DNA of 64,000 nucleotides, taken from assembly GCA_036251205.1 (NCBI GenBank), contig CP133958.1, positions 62,001 to 126,000 on the forward strand. Reading direction: 5' to 3'. Below the pieces are notes generated by a model. The model ran no database searches. It saw only the letters and a program-made list of their open reading frames with translations, and was not told the DNA's origin. This document shows positions 10,538 through 19,722 of this stretch, in pieces. The translations under genes were made by a program, and so were the position numbers. Origin of the DNA: Orbaceae bacterium BiB (GTDB lineage: Bacteria; Pseudomonadota; Gammaproteobacteria; Enterobacterales; Orbaceae). Position 1 is the stretch's first letter; every line of letters starts with the position of its first letter.

Positions 10538-11695
10538 TTAATTGACCCAATGGTATAACTCCTCAACGACTTCCGGTCGACTGAAGGTTACGGGTAATGC
10601 TTCTCTGGCTTGTAAACGTCGTCTTACTTCTGTTCCTGAAATTAATAATCGGTAGCTACTATCGTGAGGACAGGTTTTATTTGATGCCATACCACCACAT
10701 TTTTGGCAATAAAATGTCCAATCAATATTAATCGGTTGAATTTTTAAATCATGTTTGTGTAGTTTGGTAAAAATCTGTTGTGCGGCAAAAGGCGAATAAA
10801 AATCACCAACGCCGGCATGATCTCGACCAATAATTAAATGGCTACAACCATAATTTTGTCTAAATAGTGCATGCAATAAAGCCTCTTTGGGGCCGGCATA
10901 GCGCATATCTAATGGATAGCCAGAGTGAATAACACTGTTTTTGACAAAATAATTCTCAATTAATGTGCTGATCGCTTTTAAACGAATATCGGCTGGTACA
11001 TCTCCCGCTTTTAGATGACCAAATAGTGAATGGATTAAGACCCCATCAAATAGTTCAAGAACTGTTTTAACAAGATATTCGTGAGAGCGGTGCATTGGAT
11101 TACGGGTCTGAAAAGCGGCAATCTTTTGCCATCCAAATTGTGTAAATAGGTCACGAGTCTCTTTGGGGGTTAAAGCATATTGACCAAATCGTTTTTTAAA
11201 ACCATCATCATTAAATACGATGACTTTACCGCCGAGATTAACCGGCGGTTGTGCCATAAGCACAGCAACACCATGATGTGAGACATCGGTTGTACCAAAT
11301 ACCTGTTCCGCTTCCCACTGTTTATTTGGCCGATAAATACTATCAATCGCTAAAATACCGATTAAATTACCCTCTGGCGTTTTTAAAGCAACATCATCAC
11401 CTAATGATAATAAATTAGCTTGCTGCTCGCTGACTGATACTGTAATTGGAATTGGCCAGAAAACACCATTAGATAAATGCATATTATCGCAAACACTGTG
11501 CCAATCTTGTTCACGCATAAAACCATACAATGGCGTAAATCCACCAATGCCCAACATGACTAAATCGCCCACTTCTCGAGAACTTAATGTGATAAACGGA
11601 AGTGTTGTTGCATATTGTTGTTGTTCTATTAACTCATTGTCAGCAATCATCAGTGGGGTTAATGTTTGACTAGCATGGGGAGTAATAAGTTGCAT
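10538..11695 (-). CDS. sat: ATP sulfurylase, homo-oligomeric Sat type
   Basis: Activates sulfate with ATP to form APS and pyrophosphate. The active-site motifs are QTRNPMHRSH (from residue 196) and GRDHAGVG (from residue 290). A zinc-finger-like CxxC...C.H set follows (Cys330, Cys333, Cys342, His344), as in prokaryotic zinc-containing ATP sulfurylases. Its 385 residues fit a kinase-less enzyme; there is no fused APS kinase domain. Most enteric relatives use the unrelated CysDN pair instead, so this is a different solution. The start has AAGGAA six bases upstream. It is the first gene of the reduction operon. Confidence 0.95.
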   Translation of the reverse strand: MQLITPHASQTLTPLMIADNELIEQQQYATTLPFITLSSREVGDLVMLGIGGFTPLYGFMREQDWHSVCDNMHLSNGVFWPIPITVSVSEQQANLLSLGDDVALKTPEGNLIGILAIDSIYRPNKQWEAEQVFGTTDVSHHGVAVLMAQPPVNLGGKVIVFNDDGFKKRFGQYALTPKETRDLFTQFGWQKIAAFQTRNPMHRSHEYLVKTVLELFDGVLIHSLFGHLKAGDVPADIRLKAISTLIENYFVKNSVIHSGYPLDMRYAGPKEALLHALFRQNYGCSHLIIGRDHAGVGDFYSPFAAQQIFTKLHKHDLKIQPINIDWTFYCQKCGGMASNKTCPHDSSYRLLISGTEVRRRLQAREALPVTFSRPEVVEELYHWVN

Positions 11696-11711
11696 ATAAT
11701 TTCCTTACTAA

Positions 11712-11755
11712 TAACCATAATTATTTTATGTGATAATTAAAAACGATTATGGTTA
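11712..11755. promoter_or_regulatory. 10-bp inverted repeat upstream of sat
   Basis: TAACCATAAT at 11712-11721 and its perfect complement ATTATGGTTA at 11746-11755 are separated by 24 bases of AT-rich sequence, starting 17 bases upstream of the sat start codon. Position and symmetry suggest an operator or a leader hairpin for the sat-cysHJI operon. The regulator (for example the nearby CysB-like protein) is only an inference. No clear sigma-70 promoter was assigned. Confidence 0.4.
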
Positions 11756-11908
11756 AATAAGAAAATATCAATTTTGTATACTATTATGCATTTTGCGCAT
11801 ATGCCTGAAATTACAGTTGCTGATAAGGGGAAATAGAGTGGATTCTTCGTTATATTTTTGCTGTAAACTATTAATCTAGTATAAAAATAGCTAGGCAAAT
11901 TTTTGACA

Positions 11909-11938
11909 TAAAAAAACCTGCTATTAAAGCAGGCTTTT
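11909..11938 (-). terminator. Intrinsic terminator of the tRNA-Asn gene
   Basis: Read on the minus strand, AAGCCTGCT pairs with AGCAGGTT around a short loop and is followed by a run of seven T residues. It lies just downstream of the tRNA 3' end. Confidence 0.8.
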
Positions 11939-11948
11939 ATAAATTAGT

Positions 11949-12024
11949 TGGCTCCCCCAACAGGACTTGAACCTGTGACATACGGATTAACAGTCCGCCG
12001 TTCTACCGACTGAACTATGGAGGA
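11949..12024 (-). tRNA. tRNA-Asn (anticodon GTT)
   Basis: On the minus strand the 76 bases start TCCTCCATAGTTCAGTCGG and end GGAGCCA, with CCA encoded. The anticodon loop reads CTGTTAA, giving anticodon GTT. The D-loop GGTAGA, the T-loop GTTCAAG and a seven-pair acceptor stem are intact; the fourth acceptor pair is a T-G wobble. The body is nearly identical to E. coli tRNA-Asn. Confidence 0.97.
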
Positions 12025-12189
12025 ACACATGGGCGAGGATATTAACGATCTCTTGCTGGACTGTCAACAACAAAAGCTAAAAAAGTATTTAATTGCTCAG
12101 CTTATAATCACTTTAATAAATAATCACTCAATTTTGGTAATTATGATAAAATTGGCCAACATACGATTTTGAGCTAGTTTTGTTTTATT

Positions 12190-12765
12190 ATGAAAAAGAA
12201 TATCTGTATATTTTGTGGTGCTAGTAATGGCAATAATGTCGCTTACCAATTATATGCCCAAAAACTTGGTGAGCTGATTGCTAAACAAGGGCGAAATCTC
12301 ATTTATGGCGGTGGTAACAAAGGACTAATGGGCATTATTGCTAATGCTGTATTAGAACATGGTGGCGAAGTTATCGGGATTATCCCTGAAAGACTGGTTA
12401 AGGCTGAAACTGCACATCATGGTATTACCAAGCTTGAAGTGGTTGCTGATATGCATATTCGTAAAGCGAGAATGGCTGATCTTGCCGATGCTTTTATTGC
12501 TATGCCTGGCGGTTCTGGTACGTTGGAAGAAATTTTTGAAGTTTGGACCGGTGCGCAAATCGGTTATCACGAAAAGCCTGTCGCACTATACGATGTCAAT
12601 CACTTTTGGCAACCAATGCAAGCCTTTTTGCAACATGCAGTGCAAGAGGGATTTATACGTGAAAGTTTTTATAATACTTTGATTGTTTCCGATGATCCTG
12701 AGATATTATTACAACATATCGATAGTTATATTCCTAAAGATCTTGATCGCTGGATTAAAAAATAA
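12190..12765 (+). CDS. LOG-family (TIGR00730) nucleoside 5'-monophosphate phosphoribohydrolase
   Basis: Rossmann-fold protein of the lysine-decarboxylase-like/LOG family. Characterised members hydrolyse cytokinin riboside monophosphates or other nucleotides to base and ribose phosphate. The family motifs are GGGNKGLMG near residue 40 and [10 protein letters not shown] near residue 100, with the catalytic Arg and Glu in place. The length of 191 residues is typical. Its stop codon overlaps the murJ start by one base, so the two genes are translationally coupled. The physiological substrate in bacteria is not known from sequence. No strong ribosome site is visible. Confidence 0.88.
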   Translation: MKKNICIFCGASNGNNVAYQLYAQKLGELIAKQGRNLIYGGGNKGLMGIIANAVLEHGGEVIGIIPERLVKAETAHHGITKLEVVADMHIRKARMADLADAFIAMPGGSGTLEEIFEVWTGAQIGYHEKPVALYDVNHFWQPMQAFLQHAVQEGFIRESFYNTLIVSDDPEILLQHIDSYIPKDLDRWIKK

Positions 12766-14297
12766 TGAATTTACTTAAGTCATTAGCTGCCGTAAGCTCA
12801 ATGACTATGGTGTCACGAGTATTGGGTTTTATTCGTGATGCGATAGTTGCTCGTTATTTTGGTGCAGGTATGGCAACGGATGCTTTTTTTGTTGCTTTCA
12901 AGCTCCCGAATTTATTAAGACGTATTTTTGCTGAAGGGGCTTTTTCGCAAGCTTTTGTGCCAATTCTTGCCGAATATAAAAGCCAACAGGGCGATGAGGC
13001 TGCTCGTACATTTGTCGCTTATGTCGCTGGATTATTAACACTCGTTTTAGCCATTGTTACTGCAATCGGTGTGCTTGCCGCACCCATTATTATTTTTATT
13101 ACCGCCCCAGGATTTACTGAGCCAGTTGAAAAATTTGAATTAGCATCCCTAATGCTAAAAATTACTTTCCCGTACATTTTTCTGATCTCGTTATCATCAC
13201 TTGCCGGGGCTGTACTGAATACTTGGAATCGTTTTTCAGTGCCGGCATTTGTACCGACATTTTTAAATTTAAGTATGATCGGCTTTACACTATTTACCTC
13301 ACCATACTTTAATCCACCTGTATTATCTCTTGCAGTCGGTGTCGTTGTCGGTGGTGTTTTACAGTTACTTTATCAATTACCGTATCTTAAACAAATCGGC
13401 ATGTTAGTGTTACCAAGACTTAACTTGCGTGATAGTGGCGTCTGGCGAGTTTTAAAATTAATGGGGCCAGCGATTTTAGGGGTTTCAGTTGCACAAATTT
13501 CATTAATTATTAATACCATTTTTGCCTCATTCCTAGTCACTGGCTCGGTATCTTGGATGTATTATGCTGACCGATTGATGGAGTTTCCTTCGGGAGTTTT
13601 AGGCGTTGCTTTAGGGACAATTTTACTCCCTTCATTATCTAAAAGTTTCTCGAAAGGGGATTTCAAACAGTATTCCGATTTGCTAGATTGGGGACTGCGA
13701 CTCTGTTTTTTACTGGCGTTACCGAGTGCCGTCGCGTTAGGGGTGATCGCGAAACCTTTAATTTCAACGCTATTTGAATATGGTAAATTTACGGCTTTAG
13801 ATAGTGAGATGACTCGACAGGCACTAGTTGCTTATTCGGTTGGTCTACTCGGATTGATTTTAATTAAGGTATTAGCTCCCGGTTTTTATTCAAGGCAAGA
13901 TATTAAAACGCCAGTCAAAATTGCAATTGTTACACTGATTTTAACTCAGCTTATGAATCTTGCGTTCATTACCCATCTTAAACATGCTGGATTAGCTTTA
14001 TCCATTAGTATTGCGGCATGTTTTAATGCTGGATTACTATTTTGGCAGTTACGTAAAAAACAGTTATTTATCCCTAAACCAGGCTGGTTGAGCTTTATTG
14101 TAAAAATTGTGATTGCGGTTGTGGTTATGTCTATTGTTCTTATGGTAGGTAGTGAACTGTTACCCGATTGGTCTAGTGGTAGTATGTTATCAAGAATAGG
14201 CCGATTATTGTTACTTGTTACCGCCGGCGCATTAGCCTATTTTGCTTCACTGATTATATTGAGATTTAAACTAAGACAATTTATTAAACGTATTTAA
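12765..14297 (+). CDS. murJ: Lipid II flippase MurJ (MviN)
   Basis: Moves lipid II, the peptidoglycan precursor, across the inner membrane. Its 510 residues form about 14 transmembrane helices. The MOP-superfamily MurJ signature is seen at the N terminus ([19 protein letters not shown], then [19 protein letters not shown] and [10 protein letters not shown]), including the essential arginines. [19 protein letters not shown] is another hallmark. It overlaps the preceding LOG gene by one base. No other cell-wall genes are adjacent. Confidence 0.96.
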   Translation: MNLLKSLAAVSSMTMVSRVLGFIRDAIVARYFGAGMATDAFFVAFKLPNLLRRIFAEGAFSQAFVPILAEYKSQQGDEAARTFVAYVAGLLTLVLAIVTAIGVLAAPIIIFITAPGFTEPVEKFELASLMLKITFPYIFLISLSSLAGAVLNTWNRFSVPAFVPTFLNLSMIGFTLFTSPYFNPPVLSLAVGVVVGGVLQLLYQLPYLKQIGMLVLPRLNLRDSGVWRVLKLMGPAILGVSVAQISLIINTIFASFLVTGSVSWMYYADRLMEFPSGVLGVALGTILLPSLSKSFSKGDFKQYSDLLDWGLRLCFLLALPSAVALGVIAKPLISTLFEYGKFTALDSEMTRQALVAYSVGLLGLILIKVLAPGFYSRQDIKTPVKIAIVTLILTQLMNLAFITHLKHAGLALSISIAACFNAGLLFWQLRKKQLFIPKPGWLSFIVKIVIAVVVMSIVLMVGSELLPDWSSGSMLSRIGRLLLLVTAGALAYFASLIILRFKLRQFIKRI

Positions 14298-14343
14298 TAA
14301 AATAAGAATAATAATTAAATAATATGACCTAATAGGAATACAT

Positions 14344-15347
14344 ATGAATAATTTGTCTTTTTTTAAGTTACCAGCTATTTTCACAGCCATATTTTGGTTT
14401 ATTAGTAGCATTATTCCGATGATTTTGCAGACCATTAACCACCAAGGATACCAGCACTTTGGTGATTATATGGTTACTCTTATCTATACCTTATTAATTT
14501 ATGATATACCAAAAATTTTATTAATCTTTTTTGTTGCATCACTTACATTATATCGTTGCAATATTAATCAAGTTACTGTTAAAAATATTATTTATTTAAC
14601 GATAATTAGCTGTGTGGGTAGTGTGGTTATTGTTTGGTATTATATGTTTTTATTCTCAGCCATACTGGGTTATTTGTATAAGTCAATGAGTCACTATTTT
14701 TATCAAATCATCCCTTATTTTAGTGATACGATATTCATTTTTTTCACTAATATAATTACAGAGTTAACGATTTGTTTGATTATCGGATTGATCTGTTATT
14801 ACGGTATTTTACTGTTAAAAAAATGCATTTGATCGTGATGTAAACTCCACGGATATTAATTGTCAAAATAGTGCTAACATTTCTGTAAAACTGTTCATTA
14901 TATTATTTATGTTTACCTTTATATTTTTTTGGGGAAATCTACTTCTTTCATTTATCCGCGTCTATTTCTATCAAGAACCGCTATATCTATTTGATAATTT
15001 ATCTAATCACGATGATTATTTTCGCGTTTGTTTTTTATTTCTCAATTTATAAAAGTTTTAGTGCCCAATTTAAAAATCTACCAATTTCACTCGTTATTAA
15101 GAGTGTGATGCTATCTTTTGTACGATCAGTAATAGTTAATATACTCATTATTTTTGTAATGATATTTTGCTTTGTTATTATTATCTTTGGTAGCCATCGA
15201 GGTAGCGACATTAAGATGGGATTAGTGATGTTGGTTGGTGGCGGGTTACAGCTATTGTTTACTTGTATGATTATGCGTTCAGTTTGTCGATGTTATTTTA
15301 CTAAAAAAATGGATCAGCATGAATCTTTGGATATGACGATACCGTAA
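14344..15347 (+). pseudogene. Unrecognised integral membrane protein, paralogue 1, two frameshifts
   Basis: First of three tandem paralogues that I cannot assign to a known family. It starts MNNLSFFKLPAIF after an AGGA ribosome site and reads to a stop at 14832. The homologous sequence then continues one base further on: AFDRDVN at 14825 matches LFDHDVK in paralogue 3. A second shift between about 14970 and 15045 leads into the frame ending at 15347, with IYKSFSAQFKNLPISLVIKSV matching IKKSFNYAF...IAKIIKSV. Removing two bases restores 333 codons. About seven hydrophobic segments are predicted, with a polar loop in the middle. Sequencing error or programmed slippage are alternatives to a true pseudogene. 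Confidence 0.7.
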
Positions 15348-15386
15348 ATAGGTATTTAAGATAATAAAAATTTTAATGGGAAAATG

Positions 15387-16336
15387 ATGAACCTAATCTC
15401 TTTTTTTAAGTTACCGTTATTAGTCTCTTTTTTTACGGTTCAATTAGTCTATTGGTTCTTTTCATCATGAATAGGGCAACATTGACAGAGTTGAGTACTA
15501 TTCCTTTGATTCTTGATCTATTTTTTAATAATATTTTGCCTGAATTATTATTTGTTCTTTTGATCAGCTCGATTATTTTTTATCGTTATCGAATTCTATT
15601 AGGCACGCTTAAAAATAGCCTATTACTTCTGATTATTGCATTATTATTATATGCCGTTACCTATCTATTTTATTTAGTGATAATTAATATTATTCCTAAA
15701 TTTATTTTTGGTGATTTTTATTATGTGAGTCATAATTTTTATACTAGCCTTTATGGCGCATTATCTTCCATTATTATTTATATTCTTATTGGGGGCGCGT
15801 TTTATTACCTTGTGGCTATATTACGTAATAAGTTTGATTTATCGGACACTAATTTTAATTCAGTTTATCATCATCAACAGTTAGCGCAGATTCATCTTGT
15901 ATTGTTTATCTTATTATTGCTATTTATTGGCGCAGTGATTTATCAACTACTTTTCCTTTTAATCTTTCTTTCGAGAAGTATCGGTCGTATAGAAGATTAT
16001 GTAATGATGAGCATTATTGTTACTCTTTCAGTATTGATTCTCTATTTTATTTTAAGACGTTCATTTACAGCACAATTTCAACGGATCGAAGTCGCAAAGC
16101 TGATTAAATGCGTCATTGTTAGCTATTTATTTTCTGTAGTGAGCTGTTTTATAATCAGTTTTGTTTTATCCTTTATTCTCCTATTTATTTTATCTAATTT
16201 TTATTATTCTCGTCATCAGCTTGAGCTATACGTTTTTATATTGGTATTTGCTGTACAAATTATCGTGACCTGTGTTGTGATGCGTTTAGTGACGAGACAA
16301 TATTTTGGTCAATATAGTCTCTCTAACAAAGAATAG
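15387..16336 (+). pseudogene. Unrecognised integral membrane protein, paralogue 2, one frameshift
   Basis: Second tandem paralogue. The ATG at 15387 (or 15384) begins MNLISFFKLPLLVSFF, the shared family opening, but that frame stops at 15468-15470. The rest of the protein (FNNILPELLFVLLISSIIF onward, with TLKNSLLLL matching TVKNILLV in paralogue 3) is in another frame that is open from about 15446 and runs to 16336. Adding one base restores 316 codons. If the shift is real, translation might restart at the TTG 15452 or the ATG 15467 to give about 290 residues lacking the first helix. About seven hydrophobic segments are present, with a central loop containing HHQQLAQIHLVLF. The function is unknown. 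Confidence 0.65.
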
Positions 16337-16423
16337 TCATTAGTATGATAGTAATAGATGTAAAACGAATATAATAATAAAAACATTAGCTCAAACCATA
16401 ATATGAAACTGAAAAGAGATAAT

Positions 16424-17371
16424 ATGAATAATCATCCTTTTTTTAAATTACCATTAATTTTAACGATGGCTAGCTTTGTCATTAGCTTATCAATTATGTT
16501 TAGTCTCATTTTATTAAGATCTCATGGTACTATCGCTGGTTTTTTTGAAATGTTTGCTATTACTATTGGGCTATTTTTCGTCGAGTTACCCAAGTTATTA
16601 TTGCTGATAGTACTTGCAGTATTTGCTTTATATCGTTATGCGATCAATATAATGACGGTTAAAAATATATTACTCGTGATATTGGTTGCAATTATTATTA
16701 ATGGGTTTGTTTTACTCTTTAATTTTTTTGCTCTCCCACTATTTATTCAGTTTTATAGTTATATTGAGCAGTACTATGATCCGATTATCACTGCGAGCTT
16801 TCAACTAGTTATTGCTGTATGTAAGTATTTTATAACCGCTATTGTTGCTTATGGGAGTATCGTAATATTAAAAAATTTATTTGATCATGATGTTAAATCA
16901 CAAGCATTACAGCAGTATGGTAGTGTAAGAATACATTTAATATTATTTTTATTGCTGTTTATGTCGATTCTTACACTATTTTTAATACCAATATTGTTGC
17001 CGATTTTACAGAACACAATTCCTTATCAAAACTATAATATGGCTGTAATTAACTTATTTTCATTAATTATCTTAGTGTTTACGCTTACCTTCGCAATCAA
17101 AAAATCGTTTAATTATGCTTTTAGCACATTGCAAATCGCTAAGATTATTAAAAGTGTTATTTTTGTAATGATAGCGGCAGTTATTGTTAATTGTATTGTA
17201 TCAGTCATAATAATATTGATTATAAAAGAGGTGCCTTATTACTATTTTAATTATAATTTAATCTTGTTATTGCTATTATTGATAGGGGTATTACAACTGA
17301 TCATTATATGCGGTATAGCGCGAGTATTTACTAAACGTTACTTCAGTGCGACGTTTAATGCAACTGAATGA
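16424..17371 (+). CDS. Unrecognised integral membrane protein, paralogue 3 (intact)
   Basis: Only intact copy of the tandem family, 315 residues. The ATG at 16424 is chosen because the product then begins MNNHPFFKLPL like its paralogues and has AGAG upstream; an in-frame ATG at 16403 would add seven residues. There are two halves, each with three or four hydrophobic helices, joined by a polar loop (KNLFDHDVKSQALQQYGS). Short conserved patches include ELPKLLL, ALYRYAIN, TVKN, IKKSF, KIIKSV and ARVFTKRYF. No enzymatic or transport motif was seen. The gene lies 41 bases before dnaB on the same strand. Confidence 0.75.
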   Translation: MNNHPFFKLPLILTMASFVISLSIMFSLILLRSHGTIAGFFEMFAITIGLFFVELPKLLLLIVLAVFALYRYAINIMTVKNILLVILVAIIINGFVLLFNFFALPLFIQFYSYIEQYYDPIITASFQLVIAVCKYFITAIVAYGSIVILKNLFDHDVKSQALQQYGSVRIHLILFLLLFMSILTLFLIPILLPILQNTIPYQNYNMAVINLFSLIILVFTLTFAIKKSFNYAFSTLQIAKIIKSVIFVMIAAVIVNCIVSVIIILIIKEVPYYYFNYNLILLLLLLIGVLQLIIICGIARVFTKRYFSATFNATE

Positions 17372-17412
17372 TAAAAGTGATAGAATTGTAGAAAAGTTAA
17401 TGTGAATTAAAA

Positions 17413-18825
17413 ATGGCTAATAGACCGAATAAACCTAATAGACAAGATAAGCAAGATAGAATGGTACAAAGCTTAAAGGTGCCTCCACATTCTATTGAAG
17501 CAGAACAGGCTGTGCTTGGTAGTTTAATGATTGATAATCAGCGCTGGGATCGCGTTTCTGAAACCATTACTGATCGCGATTTTTATTCTCGCCATCATCA
17601 AATTATTTTTGCTGAAATGGTCAATTTGGTGACTAAAGGTGTACCAATTGATCTTATCACGCTATCAGAAAGTTTAGAAAGCAAAGATGTGTTAAGTGAT
17701 GTCGGTGGTTTCGCCTATTTAGCTGAACTTTCTAAAAATACGCCAAGTGCTATCAATGTCGTTGCTTATACTGATATTATTCGTCAGCAAGCAATATTAC
17801 GAGAATTAATTAGCTCATCTAATGAAATTGCTGATAACTGTTATGCTACAGAAGGGCGTAGTAGTGAAGATATTCTTGATTTAGCTGAAACTAAAATCTT
17901 CCAAATTGCTGAAAATCGTGCGAAGCAAGGCGTTGGTCCGAAAAGCGTGACTTCAGTACTTGAAGATACGGTAGCAAAAATTGAAGAGTTATTCCAAAAA
18001 CCACATGATGGTGTGACAGGTGTTTCAACCGGTTTTGTTGATTTAGATAAGAAAACTGCAGGTTTACAGCGTTCAGATTTAATTATTGTTGCAGCACGAC
18101 CATCAATGGGTAAAACGACTTTTGCGATGAATTTATGCGAAAATGCCGCTATGATGCAAGAGAAACCGGTACTCATTTTCAGTCTAGAGATGCCTGCTGA
18201 ACAGATTATGATGCGTATGTTAGCATCGTTATCCCGTGTTGATCAGACTAAAATCAGAACGGGTCAATTAGATGATGATGATTGGGCAAGAATTTCTAGT
18301 ACTATGGGCATTTTACTAGAAAAGAAAAACATGTATATTGATGACTCTTCAGGGTTAACTCCGATGGAGTTACGTTCACGTGCAAGACGAATCTATCGCG
18401 AGCATGGTGGGATAAGCATGATTATGGTCGATTACCTACAATTGATGCGAGTTCCGAATATGAGCGAGAACCGAACATTAGAGATCGCCGAAATTTCACG
18501 CTCACTTAAAGCACTTGCTAAAGAGTTGCAAGTTCCTGTTGTGGCATTATCACAGTTAAACCGAAGTCTTGAACAGCGCGCTGATAAAAGGCCTGTTAAC
18601 TCTGACTTACGTGAATCGGGCTCTATTGAGCAAGATGCTGACGTGATTATGTTTATTTATCGTGATGAAGTTTATAATGAAGGATCGGAGCAAAAAGGTA
18701 TTGCCGAAATAATATTAGGTAAGCAGCGTAATGGTCCAATTGGTAAAGTACGCTTGAAATTCCAGGGACAGTGGTCCCGATTTGATAATTATGCTAATTC
18801 AGCTGATTATTTTGATGATGAATAA
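17413..18825 (+). CDS. dnaB: Replicative DNA helicase DnaB
   Basis: Hexameric 5'-3' helicase that unwinds DNA at the replication fork. The N-terminal domain (SIEAEQAVLGSLMIDNQRWD) is joined by a linker to a RecA-like motor with Walker A ARPSMGKTTFAMN, Walker B IMVDYLQLM, and the DnaB motifs ALSQLNRSLEQR and DLRESGSIEQDADVIMF. The 470 residues match E. coli (471). No intein is present. The ribosome site is weak. It follows the tandem membrane genes by 41 bases but is probably transcribed independently. Confidence 0.97.
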   Translation: MANRPNKPNRQDKQDRMVQSLKVPPHSIEAEQAVLGSLMIDNQRWDRVSETITDRDFYSRHHQIIFAEMVNLVTKGVPIDLITLSESLESKDVLSDVGGFAYLAELSKNTPSAINVVAYTDIIRQQAILRELISSSNEIADNCYATEGRSSEDILDLAETKIFQIAENRAKQGVGPKSVTSVLEDTVAKIEELFQKPHDGVTGVSTGFVDLDKKTAGLQRSDLIIVAARPSMGKTTFAMNLCENAAMMQEKPVLIFSLEMPAEQIMMRMLASLSRVDQTKIRTGQLDDDDWARISSTMGILLEKKNMYIDDSSGLTPMELRSRARRIYREHGGISMIMVDYLQLMRVPNMSENRTLEIAEISRSLKALAKELQVPVVALSQLNRSLEQRADKRPVNSDLRESGSIEQDADVIMFIYRDEVYNEGSEQKGIAEIILGKQRNGPIGKVRLKFQGQWSRFDNYANSADYFDDE

Positions 18826-18868
18826 TGATATTTATATTAACCATTAATAGTAAAAGAGAGTCTAACGA

Positions 18869-19717
18869 ATGTTAAACCAGATTAAAGCAATGATTCAGTA
18901 TCTTCTTCCTAAACAGCTATTAACAGTAATGTTTGGTTATTTGGCAAGTAAACAACTTGGCTTTCTAACTACCGCCATGATTAAAGGCTTTTGCAAGTTA
19001 TATAAAATTGATCTGACTGAAGCTAAATATCAAAAAGCGGAAGAGTATAAAACATTTAATGATTTTTTCGCCCGAGAATTACAAGAAGATGCAAGACCTA
19101 TTGATGAGTCAGATAATAGTATTGTTATGCCTGCCGATGGCGTAATTAGCCAATTTGGTACTATCAAAGACAATGTGTTATTACAAGCAAAAGGTCATAT
19201 CTATAGTTTGGAATCACTGGTTGCTTGCCACCCAGAAATGATTCAATTTTTCAAAAATGGTTCTTACGTTACCACGTATTTAGCACCAAGTAATTATCAT
19301 CGCTTTCATACACCGTTTAACGGAACCTTGAAAGAGATGATCTATGTGCCAGGTGCACTTTTTTCAGTTAATAAAGCGACAACCGAAAATATTCCTAATA
19401 TTTTTGCCCGTAACGAACGTGTGATCTGCCTATTTGAAACTGATATTGGTCCAGTCGCACAAATTTTAGTTGGTGCGACCATTGTGGGTAGTATCGAAAC
19501 TAAATGGGAAGGGGTTATTACTCCTCCTCGTGATGGTGTAATGAAACGTTGGACCTATCAAGGTGATGTGCAACTTGAAAAGGGCGAAGATATGGGATGT
19601 TTTAAACTTGGATCAACGGTTATCACTCTGTTTGGTGCTAATAGCATTGAATTTATTGATAGTTTAAAAGAAGGGCATGTTGCTCGCGTTGGACAAAAGA
19701 TGGCTGAAAGGATTTAG
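18869..19717 (+). CDS. psd: Phosphatidylserine decarboxylase proenzyme
   Basis: Converts phosphatidylserine to phosphatidylethanolamine at the inner membrane. The proenzyme cleaves itself at the conserved LGST (in FKLGSTVITLF near residue 250), making the pyruvoyl cofactor on the serine. The catalytic Asp (MPADGVISQFG) and His (YHRFHTPFNG) are present. The 282 residues are slightly fewer than in E. coli (322). An AGAGAG ribosome site precedes the ATG. The next gene is an MscM-like channel, the same order as in E. coli. Confidence 0.96.
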   Translation: MLNQIKAMIQYLLPKQLLTVMFGYLASKQLGFLTTAMIKGFCKLYKIDLTEAKYQKAEEYKTFNDFFARELQEDARPIDESDNSIVMPADGVISQFGTIKDNVLLQAKGHIYSLESLVACHPEMIQFFKNGSYVTTYLAPSNYHRFHTPFNGTLKEMIYVPGALFSVNKATTENIPNIFARNERVICLFETDIGPVAQILVGATIVGSIETKWEGVITPPRDGVMKRWTYQGDVQLEKGEDMGCFKLGSTVITLFGANSIEFIDSLKEGHVARVGQKMAERI

Positions 19718-19722
19718 AATTG

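Noticed and set aside
12352..12682. Open frames of 72 and 107 codons on either strand inside the LOG-family gene
   Set aside because: They lie entirely within a well-supported gene in other frames, have no ribosome site and translate to unlikely, hydrophobic or biased sequence.
17841..18176. 111-codon minus-strand frame within dnaB
   Set aside because: Shadow of a highly conserved helicase gene; Ser/Thr/Phe-rich translation typical of antisense frames.
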